Shown: positions 20,060 through 31,077, numbered from the stretch's first letter. The stretch: 64,000 nucleotides of DNA from Microglena sp. YARC (GCA_022414725.1 CM039467.1:12840948-12904947); one strand, 5' to 3'. Made by a program: numbers and translations. The notes: a model not told the origin generated them from the letters alone.

Positions 20060-21146
20060 ATGGCAGCAACAACATCAACGGAAAAAACTCCTACATTTTT
20101 TTCATGCAATCCTTTGAACAATCCGGATGAGCGCCGAGCGATACGTCGGTACGTCTTCTCAAGGTACGACATCCAGATGATGGACGGTCCTCCCAAGTTC
20201 GGCAACTCCATGTACTTCAACCGTAAATTACCGTCCCATGGAGCCATACCCAGCAACAGCAACAGCAACAACATGATGTTTTGCGCTAGATACAACCTTG
20301 CCGTTGGACGTCGTCATGAACAGCCCCGACAGTTCCTGTTACTCATGACTCGCGCTATCGGTTGCAGCAGGAGCGGTTCTATAGTGTTGATCAATCGGTC
20401 TGTGGACAGCTGCATTGCTGCATCAGGACTTTTTTGCCCCCACCGACCTCTTCGACGAAGACACGCTTATCGAGGGGGAGATTGAAGACCGCTTACTGGA
20501 CGGCGGGGGACAACAAGCAGCCCCGCACCGTGTGTTCTGCGTGACCGACATCCTAGTGTGGCACGGGAGATCTGTTGGCGTAGTAAGGCAAGGCGGTGAA
20601 CCACAATCATGCATGATGAACGTGACGCAGAGAACGGAACTTCTCCACACATGGTTCGCGAAACTCGAAAGTAGCAACAACAACGATAATCTCGTAGGCG
20701 GCGACAAAGTAGAAATCGTCATGCCAGTATGGCACACTAGTATTGAAGGGCTCTACCGGTCCTTATTCCTCATCACACCGACGAGAGCCAACAGCAACAA
20801 CATCTCGTCGGCAACAACCATCACGCACATCGTCGCAAGACACAACAACAAATGTGCGACGCAAAAGGACGCGCTTATACCTCTCATCCTCGATGGCGAT
20901 GGCGATGATCGTGGCGATGATCGTGGAGACACCGGATCGATTATACAGCCTGCTGATGTGACCACGGTAGCATGTGGCTCATCAGTAGTAGAAGTATGTC
21001 CTGAGCCTGTGCGGCATCATATGTTGTTCTATGTGCGCGCGACACACATGCCTGATGTGTACGAATTTATTGCGGAGAGGTCTCGGCGAGCCTGTCGCGT
21101 TCTCCTGACGCGTTCGCTGGCTTGCGCTCCATGCGGGACAGTTTGA
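20060..21146 (+). pseudogene. Possible nucleotidyltransferase-fold (capping-enzyme-like) protein, frameshifted
   Basis: Two frames overlap near 20,420. The first encodes NPLNNPDERRAIRRYVFSRY, RQFLLLMTR and GSIVLINRSVD. The second encodes LFDEDTLIEGEIEDR and HRVFCVTDILVWHGRSV. The order 'FLLL...VLINR...TLIEGEI...DIL..G' resembles motifs of the mRNA guanylyltransferase/DNA ligase fold (R-lLL, lidR, TllDGEl, yDil). The active-site KxDG lysine is not visible, so it would be inactive or very divergent. A frameshift in a run of T and C near 20,430 separates the frames. The identity is tentative. Confidence 0.35.
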
Positions 21147-21425
21147 TGATGCGTTCCCTGTTTGCCACACCATCATCTTATGGGGGAGGAACCTCATCAC
21201 TCCCTCGGTGCATGTTTGTGTTCGATACCGCCATTGGGAGGTGGACACCATGTTCTCCCAGTGACACAGTGGTAGTGTAAGTGTTCAATGTCAATGTGAT
21301 CGAGCCGGCAAAAGAGTTGATTCGCTTGGGTTCACAAAGAAAGAAGCAAGTTCTTTTCAGACCAGGCCGGAGAACTTAGATGAGAAGTATAAGGCGCTGA
21401 GTTCCATCTAAGATAAACACGAACG
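21147..21425. other. Intergenic region
   Basis: No gene or repeat recognised between the frameshifted 20,060 gene and the 21,426 gene. Confidence 0.5.
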
Positions 21426-21992
21426 ATGGTGATGGATGACGGACCATTTCCGAGCGGCCGCATACGAGTGTATGAAACGCAGGACCGCTTCCATCCATAT
21501 GTGTCACACTACGACGGGTATGCAAGCACTGATGACGACGATACGGTACCCAATTGTTTCATTGGCACGGAGTACATACAGATGCGCAACGGCGAGTTGA
21601 TGCCTGTCGTGAAGCACGCCGCGAATAAGGAGCGCCGCATCATATTTGATGCTGCATCGATGGAGTACACAGACATCGGGTACATTTCGAAGTGGTACCC
21701 CGACCACCCCAATGGTATCTTTCGATACAATGTCGTGGGGGACGTGGTGGCAGTCGATTGGGATCGTGTGCTCTCCGCCGATGCTGGCTGTGTCCAACAA
21801 GCATTGTGTGCCATGGTGCGTGACTGCGGGGAGAAACACAATAATGGTCAAGACAAGGATAAGTGGCTGGCGTTCAGACACGGCTTCTTGAGCAGCATCC
21901 AGTCGGTGATCTGGCATTTTTCATGGAACGATCCGGACAAGCGAGCAGTGCACGACAAGATGTTCCGTTGGAAGGAGGAGCATCATGAATGA
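21426..21992 (+). CDS. Unrecognised intact protein of 188 residues
   Basis: An intact frame with balanced composition and no low-complexity tracts. Distinctive stretches include FIGTEYIQMRNGELMPVV and FRYNVVGDVVAVDWDRVL. No signal or membrane segment is evident. I do not recognise the family. Its TGA at 21,990 is followed directly by the transposon/Rep insertion. Confidence 0.6.
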   Translation: MVMDDGPFPSGRIRVYETQDRFHPYVSHYDGYASTDDDDTVPNCFIGTEYIQMRNGELMPVVKHAANKERRIIFDAASMEYTDIGYISKWYPDHPNGIFRYNVVGDVVAVDWDRVLSADAGCVQQALCAMVRDCGEKHNNGQDKDKWLAFRHGFLSSIQSVIWHFSWNDPDKRAVHDKMFRWKEEHHE

Positions 21993-22116
21993 AGCCTCTG
22001 TTTGGATTTCATCGTTAAATGGGCGTTTCTGCTTCCGAGCGGATTTGACTGGTCAACCCTGCCGATCTGTATCCTATAAACATCGTGTCGCTCAGATCCA
22101 CAACCATTCTGCAACA

Positions 22117-22370
22117 ATGAAGAGTCGCAACTACTGCTTCACGCTCTTCTTTCCTAGCCTGGTCGACGCACAGGCTGCTACGATCGCTCAGCTGCCCATG
22201 TCAGTGAAATACATAGTCTACCAGGTAGAGCAATGCCCTGCAACAGCTAGATACCACTGGCAGGGATACATGGAGCTCAGCAGCGCACTACGTATCACAG
22301 CTACTAAGCAGCTGCACCCTTTGTTCGCTGGCATGCACCTGGAGAAGCGCAATAGAACGCCCGTTTTTAT
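22117..22370 (+). pseudogene. CRESS-DNA virus-type Rep (HUH endonuclease) N-terminal fragment
   Basis: The fragment opens MKSRNYCFTLF, matching motif 1 of replication initiators of circular Rep-encoding ssDNA viruses. RYHWQGYMEL at residues 45-54 carries the H-x-Q metal-binding motif 2. The following text ends LEKRNRTP, exactly where motif 3 (the catalytic Tyr with a downstream Lys) should begin. Instead the sequence switches to an unrelated segment. The superfamily 3 helicase domain is also missing, so nicking activity is not possible. It is a captured relic. Endogenous Rep copies are known in many eukaryotic genomes. Confidence 0.6.
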
Positions 22371-22545
22371 GAGATCGGGTTTTAGTCGCAAACGAGCCAG
22401 GTTTGTCGGTTGCCCTTGCATCAAAGACTGCAGGTTTCCTATCCACAAGAGATGTATTGTTGCGGTGGATGAAACATCTTTCGGGAGGCACGGAGCTGTG
22501 ACATATGGTTTGCGTCCATATAATTTACCTTGGTGTAACATTATT
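22371..22545 (+). pseudogene. DDE (IS630/Tc1-mariner-like) transposase fragment
   Basis: The Rep fragment is followed in frame by GFSRKRARF and then IVAVDETSFGRHG. The latter resembles the first catalytic Asp block of IS630/Tc1-mariner transposases (hydrophobic-DE-x-GF/SF), compare LISIDEAGF in the transposase at 57,9xx. The second and third acidic residues are absent. The last codons (YNLPWCNIIG) are encoded by the element terminus itself. Confidence 0.45.
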
Positions 22546-22641
22546 GGACTTGTAAAGCCACCAAAACAAATCTGTAAAAAATGTCATGTCCGACTGTATG
22601 AGGAGGAGATTGTAGAGTACCACATTATTAAAATACTTCAG

Positions 22642-23265
22642 ATGGAGACAATCAACGACATCGACATCAATTTGATCAACAAGCGCACGTTCGACACCGC
22701 ACGTCGCATCCAAGGAGACAACACCGACGAAATACAAAAGAACCTTGACAAGTCCAACAAGTACTATGACCATGTGAACAAGCAGGCGACACAACGCGCA
22801 TTCTCCGCCAACACTGCCGTTTCCAATTTTCTGTACCACAAGAACACGGACTTGGTCGCGCAAATGAATGAGAGCTGGAACACAAACCGGCACTTTCATC
22901 TGACACTAGACAACGAAGCGAAGCGTCTTTCTAAGGGAAACAAGACGGCAAAGGTCGATGTCTACAAAATGCGTCAAGAGGAATTGCAACTCGAGTATAC
23001 ACGCAATCTGTACAATGTGAAGAAATACATCGTGATCAAGACATGCATGCTCATCGCTGCTATCATTGTGATTTACAGGGTACACGGCTCCGGAAAATTG
23101 CAGAAGAAAATAGCCATTATCATCGCCACATTTGTAAGCATTTTATACATCGTGTCAGTTCTCAGAGACCTGACCAACGTGAACAAACGACGCGATATGG
23201 ACTGGGAACGTTACTACTGGAAGAGCAATATTCAAGACAGTGGGTCATCCAACAAATGCGACTAA
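22642..23265 (+). CDS. Unknown protein with two C-terminal membrane helices
   Basis: The ATG at 22,642 (METINDIDINLINKRTFD) is the likely native start. The frame is open further upstream only because it fuses with the inserted Rep/transposase sequence. The product of about 207 residues is helical and charged, with two membrane spans near its C-terminus (IKTCMLIAAIIVIYRV and IAIIIATFVSILYIVSVL) and a short tail. The pattern suits a virion membrane protein. No family recognised. Confidence 0.55.
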   Translation: METINDIDINLINKRTFDTARRIQGDNTDEIQKNLDKSNKYYDHVNKQATQRAFSANTAVSNFLYHKNTDLVAQMNESWNTNRHFHLTLDNEAKRLSKGNKTAKVDVYKMRQEELQLEYTRNLYNVKKYIVIKTCMLIAAIIVIYRVHGSGKLQKKIAIIIATFVSILYIVSVLRDLTNVNKRRDMDWERYYWKSNIQDSGSSNKCD

Positions 23266-23399
23266 GAGAAACAACAACGAGTGTAAAGAAAAATTCCATA
23301 TGAAATTCAAATTTGTTTCAAATTCAATTCAGAGGAATGATTTATAATATAGTTCACCTGTTCTGCCGAACGTCTTGCACAATAAAGAAAACCCGAACT

Positions 23400-24092
23400 A
23401 TGTCTACAGACACCATCATAAGGGCGACAGGAGGAAGGAAACATCATATCATTGGCAACCGCATATTGCTCCTTCCCATCTTATACGGGACGCGGTATGA
23501 TGATGGCGGCGACTTGGACTTCCAAGTCAACGCATTAGACATGTTGACACAGTTCGCGATGACCCCTGTTTCGGTACAAGCTCTGCACTCGCGCGAAGAC
23601 CTTTACTGTCTGGACACACTTTACATAGCTTTTATGTGGGGGATGAAAATTTCGGCGGGCAACCTTGTGCATTGCTTCTCTCACACGCTTCCAATGGAGG
23701 CGGCCACAATGCCGTACAAGTGGATGTGCCGATTCTTTTCTATGTGCGCATCCCACCCCGGCGTCGTGGACACAATCATTGTCAAACTCGTGTACACGAA
23801 CCTTATTGGACGCATGATTCAAATGGAATATCAAGAAACCTACGGAACAATGAAGGACACAATCTTGATGAAGATCTTGTTCGAGGAGTACATGGCCGTG
23901 ACAACCTCCATCGTACTAGACAACGGCGCGCCGACAACGTTCGATAACGTTGTCAAGTACACGCGATACGTCATGGAACTGGACGACGAGGGGGAGGACT
24001 CGACATTGTTGTTGCATGAAACACTTGGCGCGGACTACTGCATGTCGAACTCGACAACAGCGGAGAAGAGATGTTATTACGTGGAAGCATAA
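23400..24092 (+). CDS. Unrecognised intact protein of about 230 residues
   Basis: I chose ATG 23,400 (MSTDTIIRATGG) over the upstream in-frame ATG because the preceding 29 residues look non-native. The protein is compact and helical with no repeats or membrane span. Examples of its text are LDFQVNALDMLTQFAMTPV and ILFEEYMAVTTSIVLDNG. No family recognised. The gene is undamaged. Confidence 0.55.
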   Translation: MSTDTIIRATGGRKHHIIGNRILLLPILYGTRYDDGGDLDFQVNALDMLTQFAMTPVSVQALHSREDLYCLDTLYIAFMWGMKISAGNLVHCFSHTLPMEAATMPYKWMCRFFSMCASHPGVVDTIIVKLVYTNLIGRMIQMEYQETYGTMKDTILMKILFEEYMAVTTSIVLDNGAPTTFDNVVKYTRYVMELDDEGEDSTLLLHETLGADYCMSNSTTAEKRCYYVEA

Positions 24093-24896
24093 AAAAAAGG
24101 TGAGGAGGTCTTGTGTACATCAACGCCAATGGCCACCACCAGCTCGGACAACAGTCACGATTGGGGGGTGATCAACTATGGTGGCAGCACCAACTGTTTC
24201 ACCACTACTATCACAACATTCGGTCCTCCTCATCCGGGCATGGCATCGTCGTCGCTACTGGTCTAGAGAAACGGTGACGTGCAGTAGTACTCGCGGCAGT
24301 AGTAGTTGTTCTCTGCCTAGGTTTTGTGTTGATTTGGATATGCTGCAGGACGTCAGTACAGAGCGAAGACACATTACCCTTGAAGAAGAACCCGAACTGA
24401 CCAAAGTAGCCCGTTATGTCCTTGTACAAATTATAGACGTCGATCATGCTACACACACTAGTGCGGTTGTAGTAGTAGCCATTTGATGAGTCCCCCATCC
24501 CCCCCTCGCATTCCTGTACCCCCCCCCCCCTCCCAAGTATCCATGTGTGGCAGCGAACCACCCGCCGAGTCAACATTGTTATTATGAGGTTCAGAAGTAG
24601 TCCCTCCCCCCCCCCCTTCCAGAAGAAGTAGTAGTCGGGGCTTCTTCTTCTTAGACAGAAGCGGAGGAGGAGCGTGAGAATGGAGCATTTAATTATTTAT
24701 ATGTGTTGCTAATGTGGATGATTTACACATGATTTACTTATACATGAAATTCAGTGTAAAGAGAATCAAACCCTAAACAATCATGCGTGTCGTGTGATTC
24801 ATGTTCCCTCCCCTTCCCCCCCATCCTCTCCGTCCTACTTTGGTTTTTTTAATGTCCCGTTCCTTGTAACATCCTCTTCTCCTCCATCCACCAAAT
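24093..24896. other. Low-complexity region upstream of RPB1, with a possible minus-strand gene
   Basis: On the minus strand, two frames (24,688-24,458 and 24,576-24,211) could be one damaged gene broken at C-rich runs near 24,520 and 24,605. The sensible part reads SMIDVYNLYKDITGYFGQFG. A short plus-strand frame from 24,130 (MATTSSDNSHDWG) is the alternative. Neither is convincing. T-rich sequence precedes the RPB1 ATG at 24,897. Confidence 0.3.
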
Positions 24897-26023
24897 ATGT
24901 CGTCCCTCTACCGTGAACTCTCTTACGATCGAGCGATATCCCGCGTCCATGGCGTACAATTCTCTGTCCTCTCCGAGGACGATATCCTGGCTCGCAGCGT
25001 GTGCGAGGTCAAGGTGCCGCGCACGTTCGATGGAAACGACCCCGTACCCGACGGACTGTTCGACCCAAGAATGGGTGTCATCGACAACCGGAAGGTGTGC
25101 GTCACGTGCCACCAGAGGAACACGTTCTGCCCCGGCCACTTCGGACACATCACGCTCGCACAGCCATGCTTCTACGTCCAGTTCTACAACATTGTCAAAA
25201 AACTGATGGCGAGCGTTTGCTTCAGATGCAGCAAGCTCCTGGTGGACGCAGACGTACCGAAAGTTCACGCCATGCTCTCCAAGAAAACGACCGTTTCCAA
25301 CATGCGACGATGGGATACCGTCATCAAGCTTTGTGCGCGCGTGAGGCGATGCGGCGCCGTCACCAAGAACGGGTGCGGAGCACGCAGACCCGACTCGGTC
25401 TCCAGATGGGACGACATGCGCATCCGCTTGTTTTGGAAGCCTGTGATAAACACTGGAGAGATGGAATCGAGGGAACTCATCCTCACCGCAGAGGACACGC
25501 TCAGAATACTACGACGCATCTCCGACGAGGACTGCAGCATCCTGGGGCTCGACCCGCGCTTCGCAAGACCTGAACGCTTCATATGCACGCACCTACCTGT
25601 CCCACCCCCTTCCTTGCGTCCGTCGGTCAAACACGAGTCGGGACAGAGGCAGGAGGACGACCTAACGCACAAGCTCGCCGATATCGTCAAGGTCAACAAC
25701 ATGATCCTGGATAAGCTTGCCAAGGGAGGCTCTGCGGAAACGGTCGAGAAGAACGGGTTCGTGCTCCAGTACCACGTCGCGACGCTGATCGACAACAACA
25801 CCAGCCTCTACCCCGCCAAGGACAGGTCAGGACGCAGCCTCCGCTCCCTGTCTGAACGTCGTCGGTATTTAGTACTTCTTTGAGGGTCGGTTGAAACAAA
25901 GAAAATCCTGTTTGAATTGTTCGTTTGATTCATTCTTAGATTCAATCGGAGATAACCTTGATTCAATCGATCTTTGTTTCCTGTTTGAATCAGTCGGCCA
26001 TCAAACCTACCGATTGAGATCCG

Positions 26024-26262
26024 TTTGAAACAAGGTTGGTTGTTTCAAACATGACTCAAACCATGTTCAAATAGATCTTAATCAAGCCGTCATCAACGTG
26101 CCCCTTGAAAAAGGTTTGAAACAAGGTTGGTTGTTTCAAACATGACTCAAACCATGTTCAAATAGATCTTAATCAAGCCGTCATCAACGTGCCCCTTGAA
26201 AAAGGTTTGAAACAAGGTTGGTTGTTTCAAACGTGACTCAAACGATGTTCAAATAGATCTGT
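26024..26262 (+). repeat. 91-bp subterminal tandem repeat, 2.6 copies
   Basis: The unit contains GAAACAAGGTTGGTTGTTTC and CATGACTCAAACCATGTTC. It lies near the left end of the 7.7-kb insertion. Confidence 0.9.
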
Positions 26263-26679
26263 TTTTTCGTAAAGCAATGCAAGCACTGAAGACTGAGGGC
26301 GCATATTTGGACAGCAGGACTCTTCGATCTTTGTTACAGAAATTGAAAGCACCATAATGAATGAATCCTTAGATAGTTAAACATGATAGTAATTAGTGAT
26401 TGAAGAGCTAGATATATATGCTACTAAGGAAGTGCAGTTGGCCACGAAGTAGTTCCTCAGGTACGAATTGACGAAACTCCAGCATGCTGTGCTTCTTGTT
26501 CATCAACGACATCGTCTTCAGCCTCAAGGTCATCAGCATCCAGGCGTTCTGACGCGAGACCAGTCGCAAGAGTGAGACCTGCAGACAAATGTTCGTTGGT
26601 GAGCGTTAGTTGAGATACATTGGCAGCAATGCGCATTCTTCCGACTTTCAAATAGCAGCCATGGTTCAAACCAAATTCG

Positions 26680-27412
26680 CTATCTGAATGCGCACCTGTT
26701 TTGCACCTCGAGCATTGGAACTCTTGCGGCTCCATGATGAGCTGGACGATAGGTCGACTTGCTGCAGCTGCCTTAATGCCTGCGGAACAACTCGAAAAAG
26801 CGAGTCAGTCAAAGTTGAGACAAATTCTGGTCAAGTAAGGCACCACTTGACGAGACGCAAAACGCAGTACCTTAACCGCACGCGCGGGGGCGGAGAAGCA
26901 GGTCGCTACAGTCTTGGGTTGAAGCACAACAATTCCCAAAGCAAAGTACCGCGGAAGCAAAGTGCTCGCGCGTGTAGGTATTGACGGATCTCAGAAGTAA
27001 TTCGGGAATGGCTGAAGCTATGAAAGAAAGCTCAATCCAAGTTAATTCAAGGAAAGCAGGCAGCATGTCGCTATCTGACTGCGCACCTGTTTCACACCTC
27101 GAGCATTGGAACTCTTGCGGCTCCATAATAGGTCATTTTGCTGCAGCTGCCTTAATGCCTGCGACACAACTCTGGTCAAGTAAGGCACCACTTGACGAAA
27201 CGAAAAATGCAGTACCTTAACCGCACGCGCCGGCGTGGGCGGAGAAGAAGGTCGCTACAGTCTTGAGTTGAAGCACAACCATTCCCAAAGCAAAGTGCCG
27301 CGGAAGCAAAGTGCTCGCGCATGTAGGTATTGACGGATCTAGGAAGCAATTCGGGAATGGCTGAAGCTATGAATAGATCAGTCCAAGTTAATTCAAGGAA
27401 AGCAGGCAGCAT
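26680..27412. repeat. Diverged tandem duplication of about 345-390 bp
   Basis: Copy 1 spans about 26,680-27,067 and copy 2 about 27,068-27,412; each ends AAGCAGGCAGCATG. Minus-strand frames in both encode MEPQEFQCSRC and a later LPAFLELTW block. These could be duplicated exons of a gene or just conserved repeat sequence. A third partial copy lies near 27,540-27,590. Confidence 0.7.
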
Positions 27413-27689
27413 GGTGCGCTATTCTGCAGGAATATCGCTGAGTCGAGGACCAATTGACGCGCAGTGAACAATGAAAGCTTGCACAGCCGCTAAGTTGAAG
27501 CGCTAACCCATTGCGCTGACCAGTTTGAACTGTACAGCATGCAGTACCGCCGTAACCGCACGCGCATGGGCGGAGAAGCAGGTCGCCATATTTGAATCGG
27601 ATTCTCGGGGCCTGCGCCTGCGGTGCATGCGGGATCTGCGTCGCAGGACCTAGACAACCCTGATGGGGGTCATGCTAATCAAACCTGAT

Positions 27690-28385
27690 GAATAATGGGG
27701 GATAATGATCCCGAAACTTCTCATGTACCCAAATATGATTATTCCGATTCTGGAAAACAAAAGATCATAACCAGATTCAAAGGGACGAGGAAGTTCTGAG
27801 CTTAGAGAACTGGTTACACATCCGCGCCTTTCGAACAGCGACCAGTTGGGACCCTGCACACCAGTAGGCTATCCTCCACTATGATAATGGTTTCTAAACT
27901 TCTCATGTACCTATATATGATTATTTAGATTCAGGAAAACAAAAGATCATAACCAGATTCGAAGGGACGAGGAAGTTCTGAGCTTAGAGAACTGGTTACA
28001 GATCCGTGCCTTTCGAACGGCGACCAGTTGGGACCCTGCACGCCAGTAGGCTATCCTACACCTAGATAATGGTTTCTAAACTTCTTAGGTACCTATATAT
28101 GATTATATCGATTCAGGAAAACAAAATATCATAACCAGAATCGAAGGGACGGGGAAGTTCTGAGCTTAGAGAACTAGTTACAGATCCGCGCCTTTCGAAC
28201 AGCTACCAGTTGGGACCCTGCACGCCAGTAGGCTATCCTACACTACGATAATGGTTTCTAAACTTCTTAGGTACCTATATCTGATAAATTAGATTCAGGT
28301 AAACAAAATGTCATAACCAGATTCGAAGGGACGGGGAAGTTCTGAGCTTAGAGAACTGGTTACAGATCCGCGCCTTTCGAACAGC
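27690..28385 (-). repeat. Satellite array A, about 180-bp unit, ~4 copies
   Basis: The unit contains GGAAGTTCTGAGCTTAGAGA and CCAGTTGGGACCCTGCAC. The unit sequence is the inverse of that in the adjacent array (28,386-29,800), for example CAGAACTTCC with CCTTCGAATCTG. Confidence 0.9.
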
Positions 28386-29805
28386 GCAGATCGGTAACTA
28401 CTGATTTAAACTCAGAACTTCCTCGTTCCTTCGAATCTGCTTCTGATCTTTGGTTTTCCTGAATCGGACTGATCACATATAGGCACCTGACAAGTTCAAG
28501 GACCATTTTCCTACTGTAGGATAGTTTATGGGGTTCAGGATCTCAACTGGTTACGGTTTAAACAGCGCAGATCGGTAACTACTGATGTCAACTCAGAACT
28601 TCCTCGTTCCTTCGAATCTGCTTCTGATCTTTGATTTTCCTGAATCGGACTGATCACATATAGGCACCTGACAAGTTCAGGGACCATTTTCCTACTGTAG
28701 GATAGTCTATGGGGTTCAGGATCTCAACTGGTTACGGTTTAAACAGCGCAGATCGGTAACTACTGATTTAAACTCAGAACTTCCTCGGTCCTTCGAATCT
28801 GCTTCTGATCTTTGGTTTTCCTGAATCGGACTGATCACATATAGGTACCTGACAAGTTCAGGGACCATTTTCCTACTGTAGGATAGTCTATGGGGTTCAG
28901 GATCTCAACTGGTTACGGTTTAAACAGCGCAGATCGGTAACTACTGATTTAAACTCAGAACTTCCTCGGTCCTTCGAATCTGCTTCTGATCTTTGGTTTT
29001 CCTGAATCGGACTGATCACATATAGGCACCTGACAAGTTCAGGGACCATTTTCCTACTGTAGGATAGTCTATGGGGTTCAGGATCTCAACTGGTTACGGT
29101 TTAAACAGCGCAGATCGGTAACTACTGATTTAAACTCAGAACTTCCTCGGTCCTTCGAATCTGCTTCTGATCTTTGGTTTTCCTGAATCGGACTGATCAC
29201 ATATAGGTACCTGACAAGTTCAGGGACCATTTTCCTACTGTAGGATAGTTTATGGGGTTCAGGATCTCAACTGGTTACGGTTTAAACAGCGCAGATCGGT
29301 AACTACTGATTTAAACTCAGAACTTCCTCGGTCCTTCGAATCTGCTTCTGATCTTTGGTTTTCCTGAATCGGACTGATCACATATAGGCACCTGACAAGT
29401 TCAGGGACCATTTTCCTACTGTAGGATAGTCTATGGGGTTCAGGATCTCAACTGGTTACGGTTTAAACAGCGCAGATCAGTAACTACTGATTTAAACTCA
29501 GAACTTCCTCGGTCCTTCGAATCTGCTTCTGATCTTTGGTTTTCCTGAATCGGACTGATCACAAATAGGTACCTGACAAGTTCAGGGACCATTTTCCTAC
29601 TGTAGGATAGTCTATGGGGTTCAGGATCTCAACTGGTTACGGTTTAAACAGCGCAGATCGGTAACTACTGATGTCAACTCAGAACTTCCTCGTTCCTTCG
29701 AATCTGCTTCTGATCTTTGATTTTCCTGAATCGGACTGATCCCATATGGGTACCTGACAAGTTCAGGGACCATTTTCCTACTGTAGGATAGTCTATGGGG
29801 GTATG
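28386..29805 (+). repeat. Satellite array B, about 180-bp unit, ~8 copies, inverted relative to array A
   Basis: Each unit begins near CAGCGCAGATCGGTAACTAC and contains CTCAACTGGTTACGG. The copies are more alike than those of array A, suggesting later amplification. Confidence 0.92.
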
Positions 29806-30336
29806 TTATAAACATGTTTTATTACATTGATGACCTCTTTGACATATATTCCAAAGCATCCTTTATTCATATCTAAGTCTATGTAACTTAAAGGAAGTAC
29901 GGTATGCAAAGATTTGAATAGTTATTCATTAAATAATGCAGTTGTATTCACTGCTGAAATTGGGCCGAAATACCTACGGTTAATAAGCAATATAGACCCT
30001 TGTGCTAACCGTATATTCCCTTTCCTACCCTTGCTGGCCCTTCACCGTTGGTTCCTCTCTTCCCTGTTCCAATAAATCCGGGACGCGAACTGTTGTAGTG
30101 CTAGCTGGACTGTTGTTCCAAGCAACCGTGTACCGTACTCCTGTCCGGCTCTCAGCTGTCCCCGCGCCCAGTAGAAGATCCCTGGCAACGGAGCCCACGC
30201 ACGCCAAACCCCTGAACCCACAAACTGAACCGGCCAAGTGCAATTCGAGCCACCAGATTGTAAACTCGCATTCTGAACGCTACGCTACGATCCTCCTCTT
30301 CCTCTTTTTTTCTTCACTTCGACTGGAGACAACTAC
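29806..30336. other. Unique AT-rich sequence upstream of the H3-like exon
   Basis: No gene recognised. The plus-strand frame at 30,002-30,367 lacks an H3 tail composition and is probably untranslated or spurious. Confidence 0.4.
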
Positions 30337-30490
30337 TAACGAGGCAACGATCACAAGGCATACATGATGTATACATGGTGAGCAGCCCTGGTCGCCACAT
30401 ACATGGTGAGCAGCCCTGGTCGCCACATACATGGTGAGCAGCCCTGGTCGCCAACTGCATCTTGGCCTTGTGATCGTTGCCTCGTTAGTG
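30337..30490. repeat. Foldback with enclosed 28-bp minisatellite
   Basis: CTAACGAGGCAACGATCACA and adjoining bases at about 30,337-30,360 are exactly inverted at about 30,467-30,490. The arms are about 24 bp. Between them are three copies of a unit containing TGGTGAGCAGCCCTGGTCGC. It interrupts the 5' side of the histone-like exon. Confidence 0.85.
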
Positions 30491-30496
30491 CAAGCT

Positions 30497-31077
30497 GCTC
30501 CTCGTAGTTACACGAGGCTAGTTCGACAAATTGTACAAGATTTCGGAAATTACAGAATCCAAGCAGGGGCAAATTTGGCCCTTCAGGAAGCGACAGAGGC
30601 CTACTTGGTGGGCCTCTTCGAGAACACTAATCTGGCGGCTATACATGCCAAGCGGGTAACCATTATGCCCAAGGATATGCAGGTGCGCTATCTACAGGGT
30701 TGGGGGTGGGGTGGGGGGTGGGTGGGCGGGGTGGGGGGTAAGAGTTGGATCCACACAAAATATGCTGCAGCTTCTGGGCAGATCCCTAGGTGGGCAGTTG
30801 GCCTTTGGTAAAAATATGCTGCAGCTGCTGGGACCCGTACACGACAAAACACAACAGTACACTACACTACACTACACAACACTACACAACACTATACAAC
30901 ACTACACAACACTACACAACACTACACAACACTATAGAACAAGGGGGTTGGGAGGGGGATGGGGGGGGGGGGGGGGGGGGGGGGGACTGAGCTACTTGAA
31001 ACACTCACTCATTCACTAACTTTGATGTCTGTTTCCACTTGCAGCTCGCTCGGAGGATTCGAGGGGAGCGAAACTAG
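30497..31077 (+). pseudogene. Spliced histone H3-like gene, 3' part
   Basis: Exon 1 encodes the histone-fold core: [29 protein letters not shown] and [15 protein letters not shown], ending at 30,682. GT at 30,683 and AG at 31,044 bound an intron. Exon 2 (31,045-31,077) encodes LARRIRGERN and a stop, completing the canonical H3 C-terminus (LARRIRGERA in most H3). The N-terminal tail and alpha-N helix are not found upstream, where a foldback element lies, so only the 3' part is supported. The loop between DF and LALQEA is one residue shorter than in canonical H3 and diverged, which hints at a variant. It is host-type DNA carried in the insertion. Confidence 0.8.
30683..31044 (+). other. Intron in the H3-like gene
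   Basis: A phase-0 GT...AG intron (GTGCGC...CACTTGCAG). It contains G-rich sequence, an ACTACAC/ACAACACTAC repeat (30,855-30,935) and a run of 25 G (30,961-30,985). Confidence 0.75.

Larger units (their letters stand above)
22000..22560 (+). mobile_element. Chimeric insertion: CRESS Rep fragment plus DDE transposase fragment and element end
   Basis: The segment has its own TATAAA (22,074) and ATG (22,117), then Rep-like and transposase-like coding parts. It ends with the transposon terminus ACCTTGGTGTAACATTATTG (22,528-22,547), which is inversely repeated at 15,247-15,266. It abuts and reads in frame into the next viral gene. Confidence 0.55.

Noticed and set aside
26457..27412. Minus-strand frames with MEPQEFQCSRC as a gene
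   Set aside because: The motif is in tandemly duplicated DNA, so its repetition is not independent evidence of coding. No family recognised.
29621..29815. Minus-strand frame at the end of satellite array B
   Set aside because: It is satellite sequence.
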